DNA from: Acidobacteriota bacterium
GTDB lineage: Bacteria > Acidobacteriota > Polarisedimenticolia > J045
DNA: 64,000 nt
Assembly: GCA_017994815.1 (NCBI GenBank)
Contig: JAGOJY010000009.1
Coordinates: 56,115 to 120,114, forward strand
Direction: 5' to 3'
Part shown: piece by piece, positions 36,245-45,855 of the stretch
Layout: the number at the start of each line of letters is the position of its first letter
Numbering within the stretch: the first letter of the stretch is position 1
The notes under the pieces: generated by a model
Databases searched by the model: none
The model's input: the letters and a program-made list of their open reading frames with translations, nothing else
Told to the model about the DNA's origin: nothing
Made by a program: the position numbers and the translations under genes

Positions 36245-37092
36245 GGCGCGCCCCGCGGACGATCGCGCTCGGGGCGCTGGCGCTGGTTCTCGCCGCCGGC
36301 GCCGGGTTGGCGCGGGCGCGGCTGGACCAGTCGCAACCGCAGCACGTGCAGGCGGCGCTCCTGTACCTCCCCGAGGGGCCGTACCTGCGCGCGCTCGCGC
36401 TGGGGCACGAGGAGACGCTGGCCGACCTGCTCTACATCTGGTCGATCCAGTACTACTCCAACTACTCGGACAAGGCGCGCTACGCCTACGTCAAGCAGGT
36501 GTTCGGGGGCGCGATCACCGAGCTCGACCCGCGCTACACCGAGGCTTACCTCGTCGGGGCGCTGATCATGTCGATCGAGGCCCGCAACAGCCCGCTCGCG
36601 CTGGAGCTGTACGACAAGGGTCTCGACGCGATGCCGGAGAACTGGGAGATCGCCTACTGGGCCGGCTGGGAGTGCTACTCGCTCAAGCGCTACGACTGCT
36701 CGCGCGCGTACTGGGAGCGGGCGGCGGCGATGCCGGGCGCGCCGGTGCAGCTGGTCCGGCTCGCGGCGCGCATGATCGAGCGCTCGGGTGATTTGCGCGC
36801 GGCCCTGGAGGAGTACGAGCGCATCCTCGCGACGACGAAGGACGAGGCCACGCGCCGCGTCGTCTCGGCCTGGGCCGAGAACACGCGGACCCAGATCGTG
36901 CTGGCCGAACTCCGCGACGCGTTGGCGCGGTACCGTCGGGCCAAGGGGATGTGCCCGGCCCAGCTCTCGGACCTCGCGCGGGCCGGCCTGGTGCCGGCGC
37001 TGCCGCCGGAAGAGGAGCTGCCGTTCCGCTACGACCGGGCGAGCTGCGAAGTGCTGCCCGCGCCCGGCCAGTCGTTCGGGCGCCCCCGGTGA
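36241..37092 (+). CDS. Exported/anchored TPR-like protein of the ABC-pilD operon
   Basis: 283 residues. N-terminal hydrophobic segment (about 8-24, [16 protein letters not shown]) is a signal or anchor. Paired helices with a TPR-like pattern follow ([43 protein letters not shown]). GTG start overlaps the permease stop and its own stop overlaps pilD (GTGA). Placement between a permease and prepilin peptidase resembles the accessory PilG position in Myxococcus. No catalytic motif. Confidence 0.75.
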   Translation: MRRAPRTIALGALALVLAAGAGLARARLDQSQPQHVQAALLYLPEGPYLRALALGHEETLADLLYIWSIQYYSNYSDKARYAYVKQVFGGAITELDPRYTEAYLVGALIMSIEARNSPLALELYDKGLDAMPENWEIAYWAGWECYSLKRYDCSRAYWERAAAMPGAPVQLVRLAARMIERSGDLRAALEEYERILATTKDEATRRVVSAWAENTRTQIVLAELRDALARYRRAKGMCPAQLSDLARAGLVPALPPEEELPFRYDRASCEVLPAPGQSFGRPR

Positions 37093-37922
37093 CCGCCGCG
37101 ATCGTCCCGCAGTGGTTCTACCTCTTGGTGCTCGCCGCGTTCGGCGCGGCGATCGGCTCGTTCCTCAACGTCTGCATTTACCGCATCCCGCTCGGGCGCA
37201 GCGTCGTCCGGCCGGGGTCGGCCTGCCCGGCCTGCGGGCACGCGATCCGCTGGTATCACAACATCCCGGTCCTCTCGTGGTTCGCGCTGCGTGGCCGCTG
37301 CGCGGACTGCGGCGCGGCGATCTCCTTCCGTTACCCGCTGGTCGAGGCGCTCAACGCGGCGCTGTGGGTCGCGGCCGGCCTGCGCTTCGGCATGACCGCG
37401 CAGGCGCTCCTGCTCCTGCCGTTCCTCTCGGCACTGCTGGCGCTGTTCTTCACCGACTGGGACTGCCAGCTCCTGCCGGACAAGATCACGCTGCCGCTCG
37501 CCGCCTACGGGCTCGCGGTCGCGGCCTGGAACGGCCGCCTCGATCTCGGCGCGGGTCTGCTCGGGTTCGGACGCGTCGAGGGTCGCGTGCTGGCCGCGCT
37601 CGCCGGGGCGGTCGCCGGCTACGGCGTGCTGTTCACGATCGCGCTGGCCTGGCGCGTCCTGCTGCGGCGCGAAGCGCTGGGCGGCGGCGACCTCAAGCTG
37701 ATGCTCGGCGTCGGCGCGATGCTGGGACTCGGCGGCGTCGCGCTCACGATCTTCCTCGGATCGCTGCTCGGGACGTTGCTCGCCGCGCCGTTCCTGCTGT
37801 CCGGCCGCTGGACGATGACGCGCGAGCTGCCGTTCGGCTGCTTCCTCTGTCCCGCCGCGCTGTTCGCCGCCTTCTACGGCCCCGAGCTGCTGCGCTGGTA
37901 CCTCGGCCTGCTCTCCCCGTAG
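37089..37922 (+). CDS. pilD: Prepilin leader peptidase/N-methyltransferase
   Basis: 277-residue membrane aspartyl protease that cleaves and N-methylates type IV prepilins and pseudopilins. The N-terminal cytoplasmic domain has paired zinc-binding cysteines CPACG and CADCG in SACPACGHAIRWYHNIPVLSW. The catalytic aspartates are in FFTDWDCQLLPDKITLP and the GGGDLKLM motif. Around eight hydrophobic segments follow, as usual. GTG start overlaps the upstream gene. Its substrates are probably the minor pilin-like genes at 40457-43475, separated only by an inverted peptidase gene. Confidence 0.93.
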   Translation: MTAAIVPQWFYLLVLAAFGAAIGSFLNVCIYRIPLGRSVVRPGSACPACGHAIRWYHNIPVLSWFALRGRCADCGAAISFRYPLVEALNAALWVAAGLRFGMTAQALLLLPFLSALLALFFTDWDCQLLPDKITLPLAAYGLAVAAWNGRLDLGAGLLGFGRVEGRVLAALAGAVAGYGVLFTIALAWRVLLRREALGGGDLKLMLGVGAMLGLGGVALTIFLGSLLGTLLAAPFLLSGRWTMTRELPFGCFLCPAALFAAFYGPELLRWYLGLLSP

Positions 37923-37960
37923 ACCCTTCCGGTCGGAGTCCTTGTTGTTTTGCGCAGAAT

Positions 37961-38171
37961 TCAGGCAGGTTTGCGCTGGTGATCCTGGGTAAGTTCGGCG
38001 AGCGTGGGCAAGAGGCGGTGTCCTTCGGCGGCGAGTCGCCAACTGTGGGTCCGCGGGACCTTGGCGATTAGGGCATGGGCGTGGAGCAGGGCTAGCGCGC
38101 GGCTGATCCGGGCGCTGTCGCGGTGTCTCTTAGCTGGGTCGCGGCTGTCCGGACCGAGCAGGCGTCGGCCT
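37961..38171 (-). pseudogene. C-terminal remnant of a winged-helix-type protein
   Basis: On the minus strand an open stretch ending at the TGA at 37961 encodes RDSARISRALALLHAHALIA, then KVPRTHSWRLAAEGHRLLPT, about 70 residues in all. This S-R-x-L-x-L-L-x-A-H-x-L-I-x-K-V-P-x-T-H-x-W-x-L pattern resembles the C-terminal winged-helix tail of a widespread protein family I remember from mobile or host-variable loci. No start codon precedes it and it abuts the stop of the peptidase gene at 38172, so it is a fragment left by a deletion or rearrangement. The rest of 37923-38171 shows nothing else. Confidence 0.5.
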
Positions 38172-40274
38172 CTACGGCGTGAGCGCCCGCCCGGTTGCGG
38201 CCAGCAGCGGGTCGGCGGACAGCGGCGCGCCGACGGCCTGGCGCATCCACTGGTCTGGCGTGAGGCGGCCGAGCAGCACGATGCGCTCGAACTCCGGTCC
38301 GACCGGCCCCTCGAGCTTGCGGAAGTGCTCGCCGACCTGGAACGCGATCAGGTGCCCCATGGCGTAGTCCGGCAGGTACAGCCCGTACTCGATCAGGTGC
38401 GAGTAGATCGCCAGCAGCGGCGTGTCGGGGCGGCCGAGGATCGGCGCGTAGTAGAGGTTCCAGGTTTCCTTGGCGATGCGCACGACCGCCTCGCGGAACT
38501 GCGCCGGGGTGGCATCGGGATTGGCGTACAGCCAGCTCCAGGCCCCGATGTCGACCAGCGAAACGCCCGCGATCTCGCGCACGCTCCAGAACTGGTGCAG
38601 CACGTCGAGCTCGCGCGCATTCGCGTTCGGCCGCGACAGTCCCAGCAGCTCGCGGTCGCGCGCCTGGAACAGGAACGCCATCGCCTCGGTGAACGACGTG
38701 TTCGGCACACCGGCGAGCAGCGTGTGGTCGATGCCGCTCATCGAGAACACCTGCTCGACGTTGTGGCCCAGCTCGTGGATCGCGATGTTGTAGCCCTTGT
38801 AGTCCATCCCGCCGGCGCCGACCCGCGTGCGCAGGTGCGCGGAGTCGTCGCGGCGCGCGGCGCCGAGGGCGTGGCCCGCCCCGCGCGACGGGTCGACCAC
38901 GATCCGCTCGGCGAGCCAGCGCGCCTTCTCGGCCGAGAAGCCCACCCCCTGCAGGATCCGCGGCAGGTCGGCGGCAAACGCCTCGGCCGTCGGGTAGCGC
39001 TCGCGCGTCATCGCGTCGAGCGCCGCCTCGTCGGCCGGGCCGGCGGGCTGGAGCCCGGTGTACCAGATGTCGAACGGCTCGAGCGGGCGGCCGAGCCGCT
39101 GCGCGATGCGGCGGCCGACCTCCGCGCCCAGCGGCGATTCCAGCACCGCGCGCAGCAGCTGCTCCACCTGCGCGAGCGGCATCTCGCGGTCGCGCTCGAA
39201 GCGGCGCTGGATGAAGTTCGGGTAGAGCGGGTCGTGCGCGTCGATCCCGCGCACCGCGCGGAAGACCGACAGCCAGTGCCGGTAGCGCGTGTCGGGTTCG
39301 CGGGCCGCCCGCGGCTCTGCGCCCGCGCCGGCCGGCGGCTCCGCGTCGCGCTCCGGTGACGGTGCCACGGCTCCCGTCGCGGGCGTCCAGTCGAGGCGCG
39401 GGTTGTTGATCACCGCCTCGGGGATCGCCTGGTTGACGATCGCGAGCATCAGCTCCTGGATCAGCCGCTGCTTGGCCAGCCCCTCCCGGTCAGCGTAGCG
39501 CGCCTTGAGTTCGTCGCGCAGCCCCCAGTGCGTGATCAGGCGCAGCCCCGGCGGGAACGGGCGCTGACCGTCCGCGGTCAGCAGGTGGTGCATGTAGATG
39601 TTGTACGAGTTGATGTACGACTCGACCGCGATCAGCGCCTCGGTCACCCTCTGGCTGGCCTCGGCCGGGATCCGCGACGCGAAGCGCTCGGCCAGCCGCG
39701 CCTCCGCCCACTGGCGCCGGTTCCAGGAGGAGCCTTCGGCCAGCCGCTGCTCGAGCGTCGCGAGCGGGAAGTTCAACAGCGCGACGAACGCCACCTTCGT
39801 GCTGAAGGTGTCCTCGGCGAGGTGCGCGGACAGGTCGAGCTGCGCCAGCCGCTCGTCCAGCGGCAGCTGCGGCCCGCGGTCGAGGTCGAGACCTTCCCGC
39901 AGCTCGCGGCTCAGCGACAGCAGGTAGCCGTCGATGCGCTCGAGCGCGCGCTCGAAGCGGGCGAACGTCGCGTCCAGCCCGGCCCCGCGCGGCACGAATT
40001 CCTCGACGAGGAACGCTCGCAGCGTCTCGGCGTCGCCGTCCCCGGCGCGCCAGAACTGCAGGACCTGCGCGACGCCGCGCTGGATGCGCGGTGCCTCGGC
40101 TTCTCCGTGCCGCGCGAGGAGGTCGGCCTCGGCGCGCCGCGCGCCTTCTGCCAGGGACGGATCGGGGGCCGGCACGGCCGCCTCGGTGGGGCGCGGGCTC
40201 ATGATCGGGACGCTCCAGGCGCAGATCAGCGCGACGACGGCCGCGCGCGCGGCGCGGCGTGCGGAAGGGGACAT
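38172..40274 (-). CDS. Gluzincin-type metallopeptidase (M3-like), exported
   Basis: 700 residues. N-terminal hydrophobic segment (about 8-23, AARAAVVALICAWSVPI) indicates export. The zinc motif HELGHNVEQ (HExxH) is followed 26 residues after the second His by a Glu in NTSFTEAMAFLFQ, fitting the HExxH-x(n)-E layout of gluzincins such as the M3 oligopeptidase family. Long helical regions before and after are consistent with that fold. ATG at 40274 has GGAG eight bases upstream; earlier in-frame starts give a low-complexity basic extension. It sits on the opposite strand between the pilD operon and the minor pilin operon. Exact family and substrate unknown. Confidence 0.8.
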   Translation of the reverse strand: MSPSARRAARAAVVALICAWSVPIMSPRPTEAAVPAPDPSLAEGARRAEADLLARHGEAEAPRIQRGVAQVLQFWRAGDGDAETLRAFLVEEFVPRGAGLDATFARFERALERIDGYLLSLSRELREGLDLDRGPQLPLDERLAQLDLSAHLAEDTFSTKVAFVALLNFPLATLEQRLAEGSSWNRRQWAEARLAERFASRIPAEASQRVTEALIAVESYINSYNIYMHHLLTADGQRPFPPGLRLITHWGLRDELKARYADREGLAKQRLIQELMLAIVNQAIPEAVINNPRLDWTPATGAVAPSPERDAEPPAGAGAEPRAAREPDTRYRHWLSVFRAVRGIDAHDPLYPNFIQRRFERDREMPLAQVEQLLRAVLESPLGAEVGRRIAQRLGRPLEPFDIWYTGLQPAGPADEAALDAMTRERYPTAEAFAADLPRILQGVGFSAEKARWLAERIVVDPSRGAGHALGAARRDDSAHLRTRVGAGGMDYKGYNIAIHELGHNVEQVFSMSGIDHTLLAGVPNTSFTEAMAFLFQARDRELLGLSRPNANARELDVLHQFWSVREIAGVSLVDIGAWSWLYANPDATPAQFREAVVRIAKETWNLYYAPILGRPDTPLLAIYSHLIEYGLYLPDYAMGHLIAFQVGEHFRKLEGPVGPEFERIVLLGRLTPDQWMRQAVGAPLSADPLLAATGRALTP

Positions 40275-40456
40275 GGGTGCATCTCCGTGGGGACCACGAT
40301 TATGCCGGCGATTGGCGCGAACGGTACGCCCCTCAGCGGCGGGCCCGCCGGCGTCCCCACGTGGACGCGCCGTCCGCGGGCGGACGTGGCGCGGTCGCGC
40401 GCGGGCCGCGGATCCGGCGCGGGGCGCGCGGCACGACGCGTGCAACGCGCTCGTCC

Positions 40457-40909
40457 ATGAGGCGCGCGCAAGCGGGGCAGGGGCTGGCGGAAGCGATCGT
40501 CGCGCTGGCGCTGGTGACGCTCGCCGTCCTCGGCGGTGTCGGACTGGTGCAGCTGGCGCTGCGCACCGCGGCCGAGGCGGAGCATCTCGACCGCGCCCGC
40601 GAAGCGGCCGACGCCGCGCTCGCGCGCGCCAGTCTCGTATCGTGGCACCGGCTGCCGGAACTGCTCGGCGCCGAGGACGACGATTCGTCAGCGCTCGCCG
40701 ACTCGTGGAGCGGCACGACCCCGCCCGGCTGGGACGAACTGCTGGACGTGCTGCCGGAGCCGCGGCTCGTGCTGCGGCTGGAGGGCGTCGGCGCGGACGG
40801 CGCGGCGGCGCCGTTCGAGGTTGCGCTGGCGCTGCGCGTCACGGCGATCGTCTCGTACCAGGGCGGACCGGGCCGGCGCGCGGTCACGCTCGGCGAGACG
40901 AGGTTCTGA
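40457..40909 (+). CDS. Minor pilin/pseudopilin, PilV-like
   Basis: 150 residues with a class III signal: AGQG then LAEAIVALALVTLAVLGG, so prepilin peptidase would cut after Gly with the conserved Glu5 present. The mature protein has the long hydrophobic helix and a small beta domain. The stop overlaps the next gene (TGATG). First of a three-gene operon in PilV-PilW-PilX or GspI-J-K order. The region upstream to 40275 is GC-rich with no clear promoter. Confidence 0.82.
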   Translation: MRRAQAGQGLAEAIVALALVTLAVLGGVGLVQLALRTAAEAEHLDRAREAADAALARASLVSWHRLPELLGAEDDDSSALADSWSGTTPPGWDELLDVLPEPRLVLRLEGVGADGAAAPFEVALALRVTAIVSYQGGPGRRAVTLGETRF

Positions 40910-41736
40910 TGCGCGGCGCGAGCGGTTTCGGCGCGGTCGACGTGCTGGTCGGGACGGCCCTCGGGTTCGTCGCGGTCCTGTCGGCGCTCACCGCGGCGCG
41001 CGGGATCCTGCGCGCGGCCGAGGCGGCGACCGGCGCGGCGGAAGCGGCCGCGTCCGGCGGCTGGGCCCTGGACCGGTTGCAGCGCGAACTCGAGCGGGCC
41101 GGCGTGGGCGTCTGCCCCGGCGCGACCCCGCCTTGCCCGGACGAAGCGCTGGAGCTGCTCGACGACGGGGCGATCGGCGTGCGCGGCGACCTCGACCGCG
41201 ACGATCCCGAAGCGGCGCGCGATCCGGAACTCGCCCTCGCCGGCGTCTTCGCCCACGTGCCGACCGCGAACGACGAGCTGGCGGTGTACCTGCGGCGCAG
41301 CGGCGGCGACAGCGATCGCGCGACCAGCTTCGACGCCGACCTCGACGGCACCGACCGCGTCACGCTGCCCGACGGCACGCCGGTCGCGCGCCGCGACGGC
41401 ACGGTCGAGGCGATCGCCTGCGGCGGCGCCGCGCCGGCCGGGGCGGCGGTCGCCGGCACGCTGTACCGCGTGACGTTCGTCAACGACGCGCGGCACGCGG
41501 GCACGTCGCGCTTCCGCGTCTCCGAGCCGCTGCTCGACGACGTCGTGGACTTCCGGGTCGAGGCGTTCGACGCCACCGGCGCGGCGGTCGCCGCGTGCGG
41601 CGGATCCGACACCGGCGCGGCGCGCGCGTGCCGCGCGTCGGCGCGGCGCGTGTTGCTGACGCTGGTCCTCGCGCCGCCGCGGGCGCGCACCGTGGTGCTG
41701 CGGCGCGAGGTCCGCCTGCGCTCTCCGCGCCCGTGA
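40909..41736 (+). CDS. Minor pilin, PilW-like (with Asp at position 5)
   Basis: 275 residues. N-terminal ASG-FGAVDVLVGTALGFVAVLS resembles a prepilin cleavage site, but the fifth mature residue is Asp instead of the nearly invariant Glu. The soluble domain contains C-x5-C (VCPGATPPCPD) and paired late cysteines that may form disulfides. It overlaps neighbours at both ends (TGATG and GTGA). Assigned by order and signal type; sequence similarity is weak. Confidence 0.75.
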   Translation: MRGASGFGAVDVLVGTALGFVAVLSALTAARGILRAAEAATGAAEAAASGGWALDRLQRELERAGVGVCPGATPPCPDEALELLDDGAIGVRGDLDRDDPEAARDPELALAGVFAHVPTANDELAVYLRRSGGDSDRATSFDADLDGTDRVTLPDGTPVARRDGTVEAIACGGAAPAGAAVAGTLYRVTFVNDARHAGTSRFRVSEPLLDDVVDFRVEAFDATGAAVAACGGSDTGAARACRASARRVLLTLVLAPPRARTVVLRREVRLRSPRP

Positions 41737-43475
41737 GCGACGCCGCCCACGGGCGCGAACGCGGGGTCGCGCTGGTGATCGTGCTGCTGGTGGCGCTGCT
41801 CGTCTGCGCCGCCGGCGCCGGGGCCTGGAGCGCCGCCGCTTTCGGGCTGGCCGGCGCCCGCCGACGCCTCGCGGTGGCGCAGGCCGGCCGGACCGCGCGC
41901 TCGGCCGCTTGTGCCGTGGCCGGGTGGTTCGAGGCCGCGGAGCGCGGCAGCCTCGTCCCGCCCCCGGGAACCTCCGCCGCCAGCACGGAACTGCGGCGCG
42001 TGGACCCCGACGGCGACGGCGAGGGCGAGGCGTGGAGCGACGCCGATCCGCCGTGGGACGTGCGCTACAAGGAGGGCGAGGGCGCAGCGGCCTGGTTTCG
42101 CCCGCCCGACGGGCCGGGGCCGCGGGACCGCCTCCTCGGGACGGCCGACGGGCCGGACCTGGTCGTCGCCGACGCCGGCGACGGCACCCGCGTGCTCGAC
42201 GCGCTCACGCGCGCGCTCGCGCCGGTCGATGGAGAGCGCATCGTCCGCGTGGCGCTGTTCGCGCCCCCGGCCGACGCGGGCGCGCTGGCGCTGGCGACGG
42301 TGGAGGTCGAGGTCGAGCACCGCGCCGGAAGGGCATTCCCGGTCCGGGCGCGTGCGCGGGCCGAGATCGTGCGAGTGGACTGGGGCCGGCTCGACCGCCC
42401 GCTGGTGGTTGCCGGCGACGCGTCATTCCTCGGCGAGGCGGGGTGGCGGCGCGGCGAGGCGGTCGTCGCCGGGGACCTGGCGGCCGACACGGCCACGCTC
42501 GCGGGCTGGCCCGGCGGCGTGCCGTGGCTCGCACCCGATCGGCCACTCCGCGACGACAACGACGGCGACGGCCTCCCGGACGACGCCGACGGCGACGGAC
42601 TGCCGGACCTCGAGTCGTGGCGGGATCTGCCCGATGCGGTGCCCGACCCTTGGTGGCGCGGGCGCATCGCCGGCGCTTGGCCGGGCATCGCGGCCGCGCC
42701 GCGCCCGTGCGAGGCACCGTTCCCGTTCGGGCCGCGGGCCAGCCCCGCGTCCGCGCCCGACAAGACCGCCGACCGCTCCGGCGTATTCGTCGCGTGCCCG
42801 GCGGCCGAGCCGCCGGTCGCCCTGCCCGCGGACTGGGCCGCGCTCGCGCGGGCCGGGGCGCGCGGTCTGCGCTGGGCCGTGGAGCGCGAGGACCGACCGG
42901 GCGAGTTCGAGCTGGACGGGCTCGGGGCCCCACGCCGCCTGGACGCGCTCTGGAACGAACGCGGGGGTGCCTGCCTGCTCACCCTGGCGTCGTCGCGCTC
43001 GGTGCCGCTCGACATCCCGCTGCGCGGCCAGCGCGGGGCGCTCCTGGTCGAGGGCGGGGATGTCCGTCTCGCGGGCGACGCGACGCGCAACGAGCCGGAC
43101 TTGGCGCCGGAGGACCTGCGCGACACGCGCGGCGCCGACCGGCCGGCGGGCGCGGGCGACGATGCGCTGCCGGTGGAGCCGGACGGCCGGGGGTGGTCGG
43201 TCGGTCCCTGGGGCGAAACAGACCCCGACCCGCGGCACGGGCTGCCCGACGCCCCGCGCCACGCCCGGGCGGTCGTCGCCTGCGCCGGCCGGCTGGAGGC
43301 GGGCGCGCCGCTCGACCTGGCCGGCCAGCTGCGGGCGGGCGAACTCCGGCTCGACGGCACGACCGGGCCGGTCACGGTCTGGGCCGACGCGGCGTTCCGC
43401 GACGACCCCGGGCGGCGCCCCGGGCCGTTCGGCGCGCCGCGCGTCGCCGCCCGCAACGTTCGCGACGTTCCTTGA
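41733..43475 (+). CDS. Large PilX/GspK-like minor pilin
   Basis: 580 residues, much longer than usual PilX (about 200) and longer than GspK (about 330). It starts with ERGVALVIVLLVALLVCAAG, a prepilin-like helix without Glu5, as also seen in GspK/PilX. At about residue 270 it has an Asp-rich calcium-binding-type stretch DNDGDGLPDDADGDGLPD, like thrombospondin type 3 repeats, so calcium may control it. The rest is beta-rich and Pro/Asp-rich. GTG start overlaps the upstream gene. Possibly a tip adhesin-like minor pilin, by inference. Confidence 0.72.
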   Translation: MSDAAHGRERGVALVIVLLVALLVCAAGAGAWSAAAFGLAGARRRLAVAQAGRTARSAACAVAGWFEAAERGSLVPPPGTSAASTELRRVDPDGDGEGEAWSDADPPWDVRYKEGEGAAAWFRPPDGPGPRDRLLGTADGPDLVVADAGDGTRVLDALTRALAPVDGERIVRVALFAPPADAGALALATVEVEVEHRAGRAFPVRARARAEIVRVDWGRLDRPLVVAGDASFLGEAGWRRGEAVVAGDLAADTATLAGWPGGVPWLAPDRPLRDDNDGDGLPDDADGDGLPDLESWRDLPDAVPDPWWRGRIAGAWPGIAAAPRPCEAPFPFGPRASPASAPDKTADRSGVFVACPAAEPPVALPADWAALARAGARGLRWAVEREDRPGEFELDGLGAPRRLDALWNERGGACLLTLASSRSVPLDIPLRGQRGALLVEGGDVRLAGDATRNEPDLAPEDLRDTRGADRPAGAGDDALPVEPDGRGWSVGPWGETDPDPRHGLPDAPRHARAVVACAGRLEAGAPLDLAGQLRAGELRLDGTTGPVTVWADAAFRDDPGRRPGPFGAPRVAARNVRDVP

Positions 43476-43601
43476 CCACGGGCACGCAAGCACGGGCCAA
43501 GCCGGACCGCCGCGCGAAAGCGCCGGGTGGACGGAATCCGGCGCCGGGTGTCATATTCGCTGAGGGATCGGGTCAGCCGGGCGGCCCTTTTCGGGGGCAT
43601 T

Positions 43602-44294
43602 ATGCGCGGACCTTCGAAGCACCTGGTGTTCCTGTCGGCGGGGTTGATCGCGTTCGCCTTCTTCGCGGCCGGCTTGGCCGCACAGCCGATCCCGCAGCCG
43701 AAGAGCGGCGAGCAGGCGGAGCCGGCGGCGGCTCCCGCCGCGCCGGGCGAGGAGGGCGTGCCGGCCGAGGGCGCCGCGCCGGACGCGGCGGCCCAGCCGA
43801 AGAAGCCCGCGGCCAAGCCCGGCGCGCCGTCGCTCGCGCCGCCCAAGGCCAAGGCCCCGCTGCAGCTGCCGACCCGCATCGACCCGAAGACCGGCAAGAA
43901 GGTGATCGTGATCACCAACGCCGACCTCGAGCGGATCTACGGCCCCGAGGCCGGGCAGGAACCGGCCCCGTCGCCCGCGATCTCGGGCCAGCCGGTCGAA
44001 GGCGTTGCTGCGGGCGAGCCGCCGGTGCAAGGCGTGACCGACGTCCCCGCCACCCCGCCGGGCGCGCCGGCCCCGGGCGACAAGAGGGCCGAACTGGAGC
44101 GCCTCAAGAAAAAAGCGCTCTCCTTGCGCAACCCGTTCGTGCCCCGCGTGCCCCAGACTGAGGAGGAGGCGCGCGGCGAGCAGGGCCTCGATAATGCGCA
44201 GCGCGTCACCGCGACCGAGAAGAGAATCGCCGAGCTGGAGGCCGAGTTGGCCAAGCAACAGGGGACCGAGCCACCCGCTCCCGGGACACCCTGA
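43602..44294 (+). CDS. Exported Ala/Pro-rich low-complexity protein
   Basis: 230 residues. Signal peptide of about 27 residues (LVFLSAGLIAFAFFAAGLAAQ). The mature protein is disordered, rich in Ala, Pro, Glu and Lys, with one ordered-looking motif GKKVIVITNADLERIYGP and a coiled-coil end (ATEKRIAELEAELAKQQ). No family recognised. It sits between the minor pilin operon and the sigma-54 regulator; the 126 bases upstream show no clear promoter. It ends 14 bases before the regulator, so they may share a transcript. Confidence 0.75.
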   Translation: MRGPSKHLVFLSAGLIAFAFFAAGLAAQPIPQPKSGEQAEPAAAPAAPGEEGVPAEGAAPDAAAQPKKPAAKPGAPSLAPPKAKAPLQLPTRIDPKTGKKVIVITNADLERIYGPEAGQEPAPSPAISGQPVEGVAAGEPPVQGVTDVPATPPGAPAPGDKRAELERLKKKALSLRNPFVPRVPQTEEEARGEQGLDNAQRVTATEKRIAELEAELAKQQGTEPPAPGTP

Positions 44295-44308
44295 GGAACT
44301 GGAGCCCT

Positions 44309-45706
<1,398 letters not shown>

Positions 45707-45792
45707 GCCCTGCCCGCGAAGCGGTCCGGGCCGGGTCCCGCCGCGCCGGTCGCGGCCCGGGCCGGGCCGAGGCAAAACCGGCCCAACCACGC

Positions 45793-45798
45793 TAGAAT
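45793..45798 (+). promoter_or_regulatory. Putative -10 box with palindromic context
   Basis: TAGAAT inside the palindrome CTAGA-A-TCTAG, about 57 bases before the ATG at 45856. There is no matching -35; the region upstream is pure GC-rich sequence. Confidence 0.3.
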
Positions 45799-45855
45799 CT
45801 AGAGCTTCCCTGCACCCGTCCGGCGGATTCCGCCGCATCCGAAAGGTCGTTGACC

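Noticed and set aside
37029..38042. Open minus-strand frame antisense to the prepilin peptidase
   Set aside because: Composition is Arg/Gln/Glu-rich without homology, a typical shadow of a real gene. The remnant at 37961 is in a different frame.
40430..40443. Sigma-54-like GGCAC-N5-GTGC before the first minor pilin
   Set aside because: The -12 element is GTGC not TTGC and the predicted start would be only about two bases before the ATG, so it is probably a chance match.
42541..42620. EF-hand calcium enzyme inside the PilX-like gene
   Set aside because: Only the short Asp/Gly run is seen, without the flanking helices of an EF-hand. It fits a TSP3-type repeat better.
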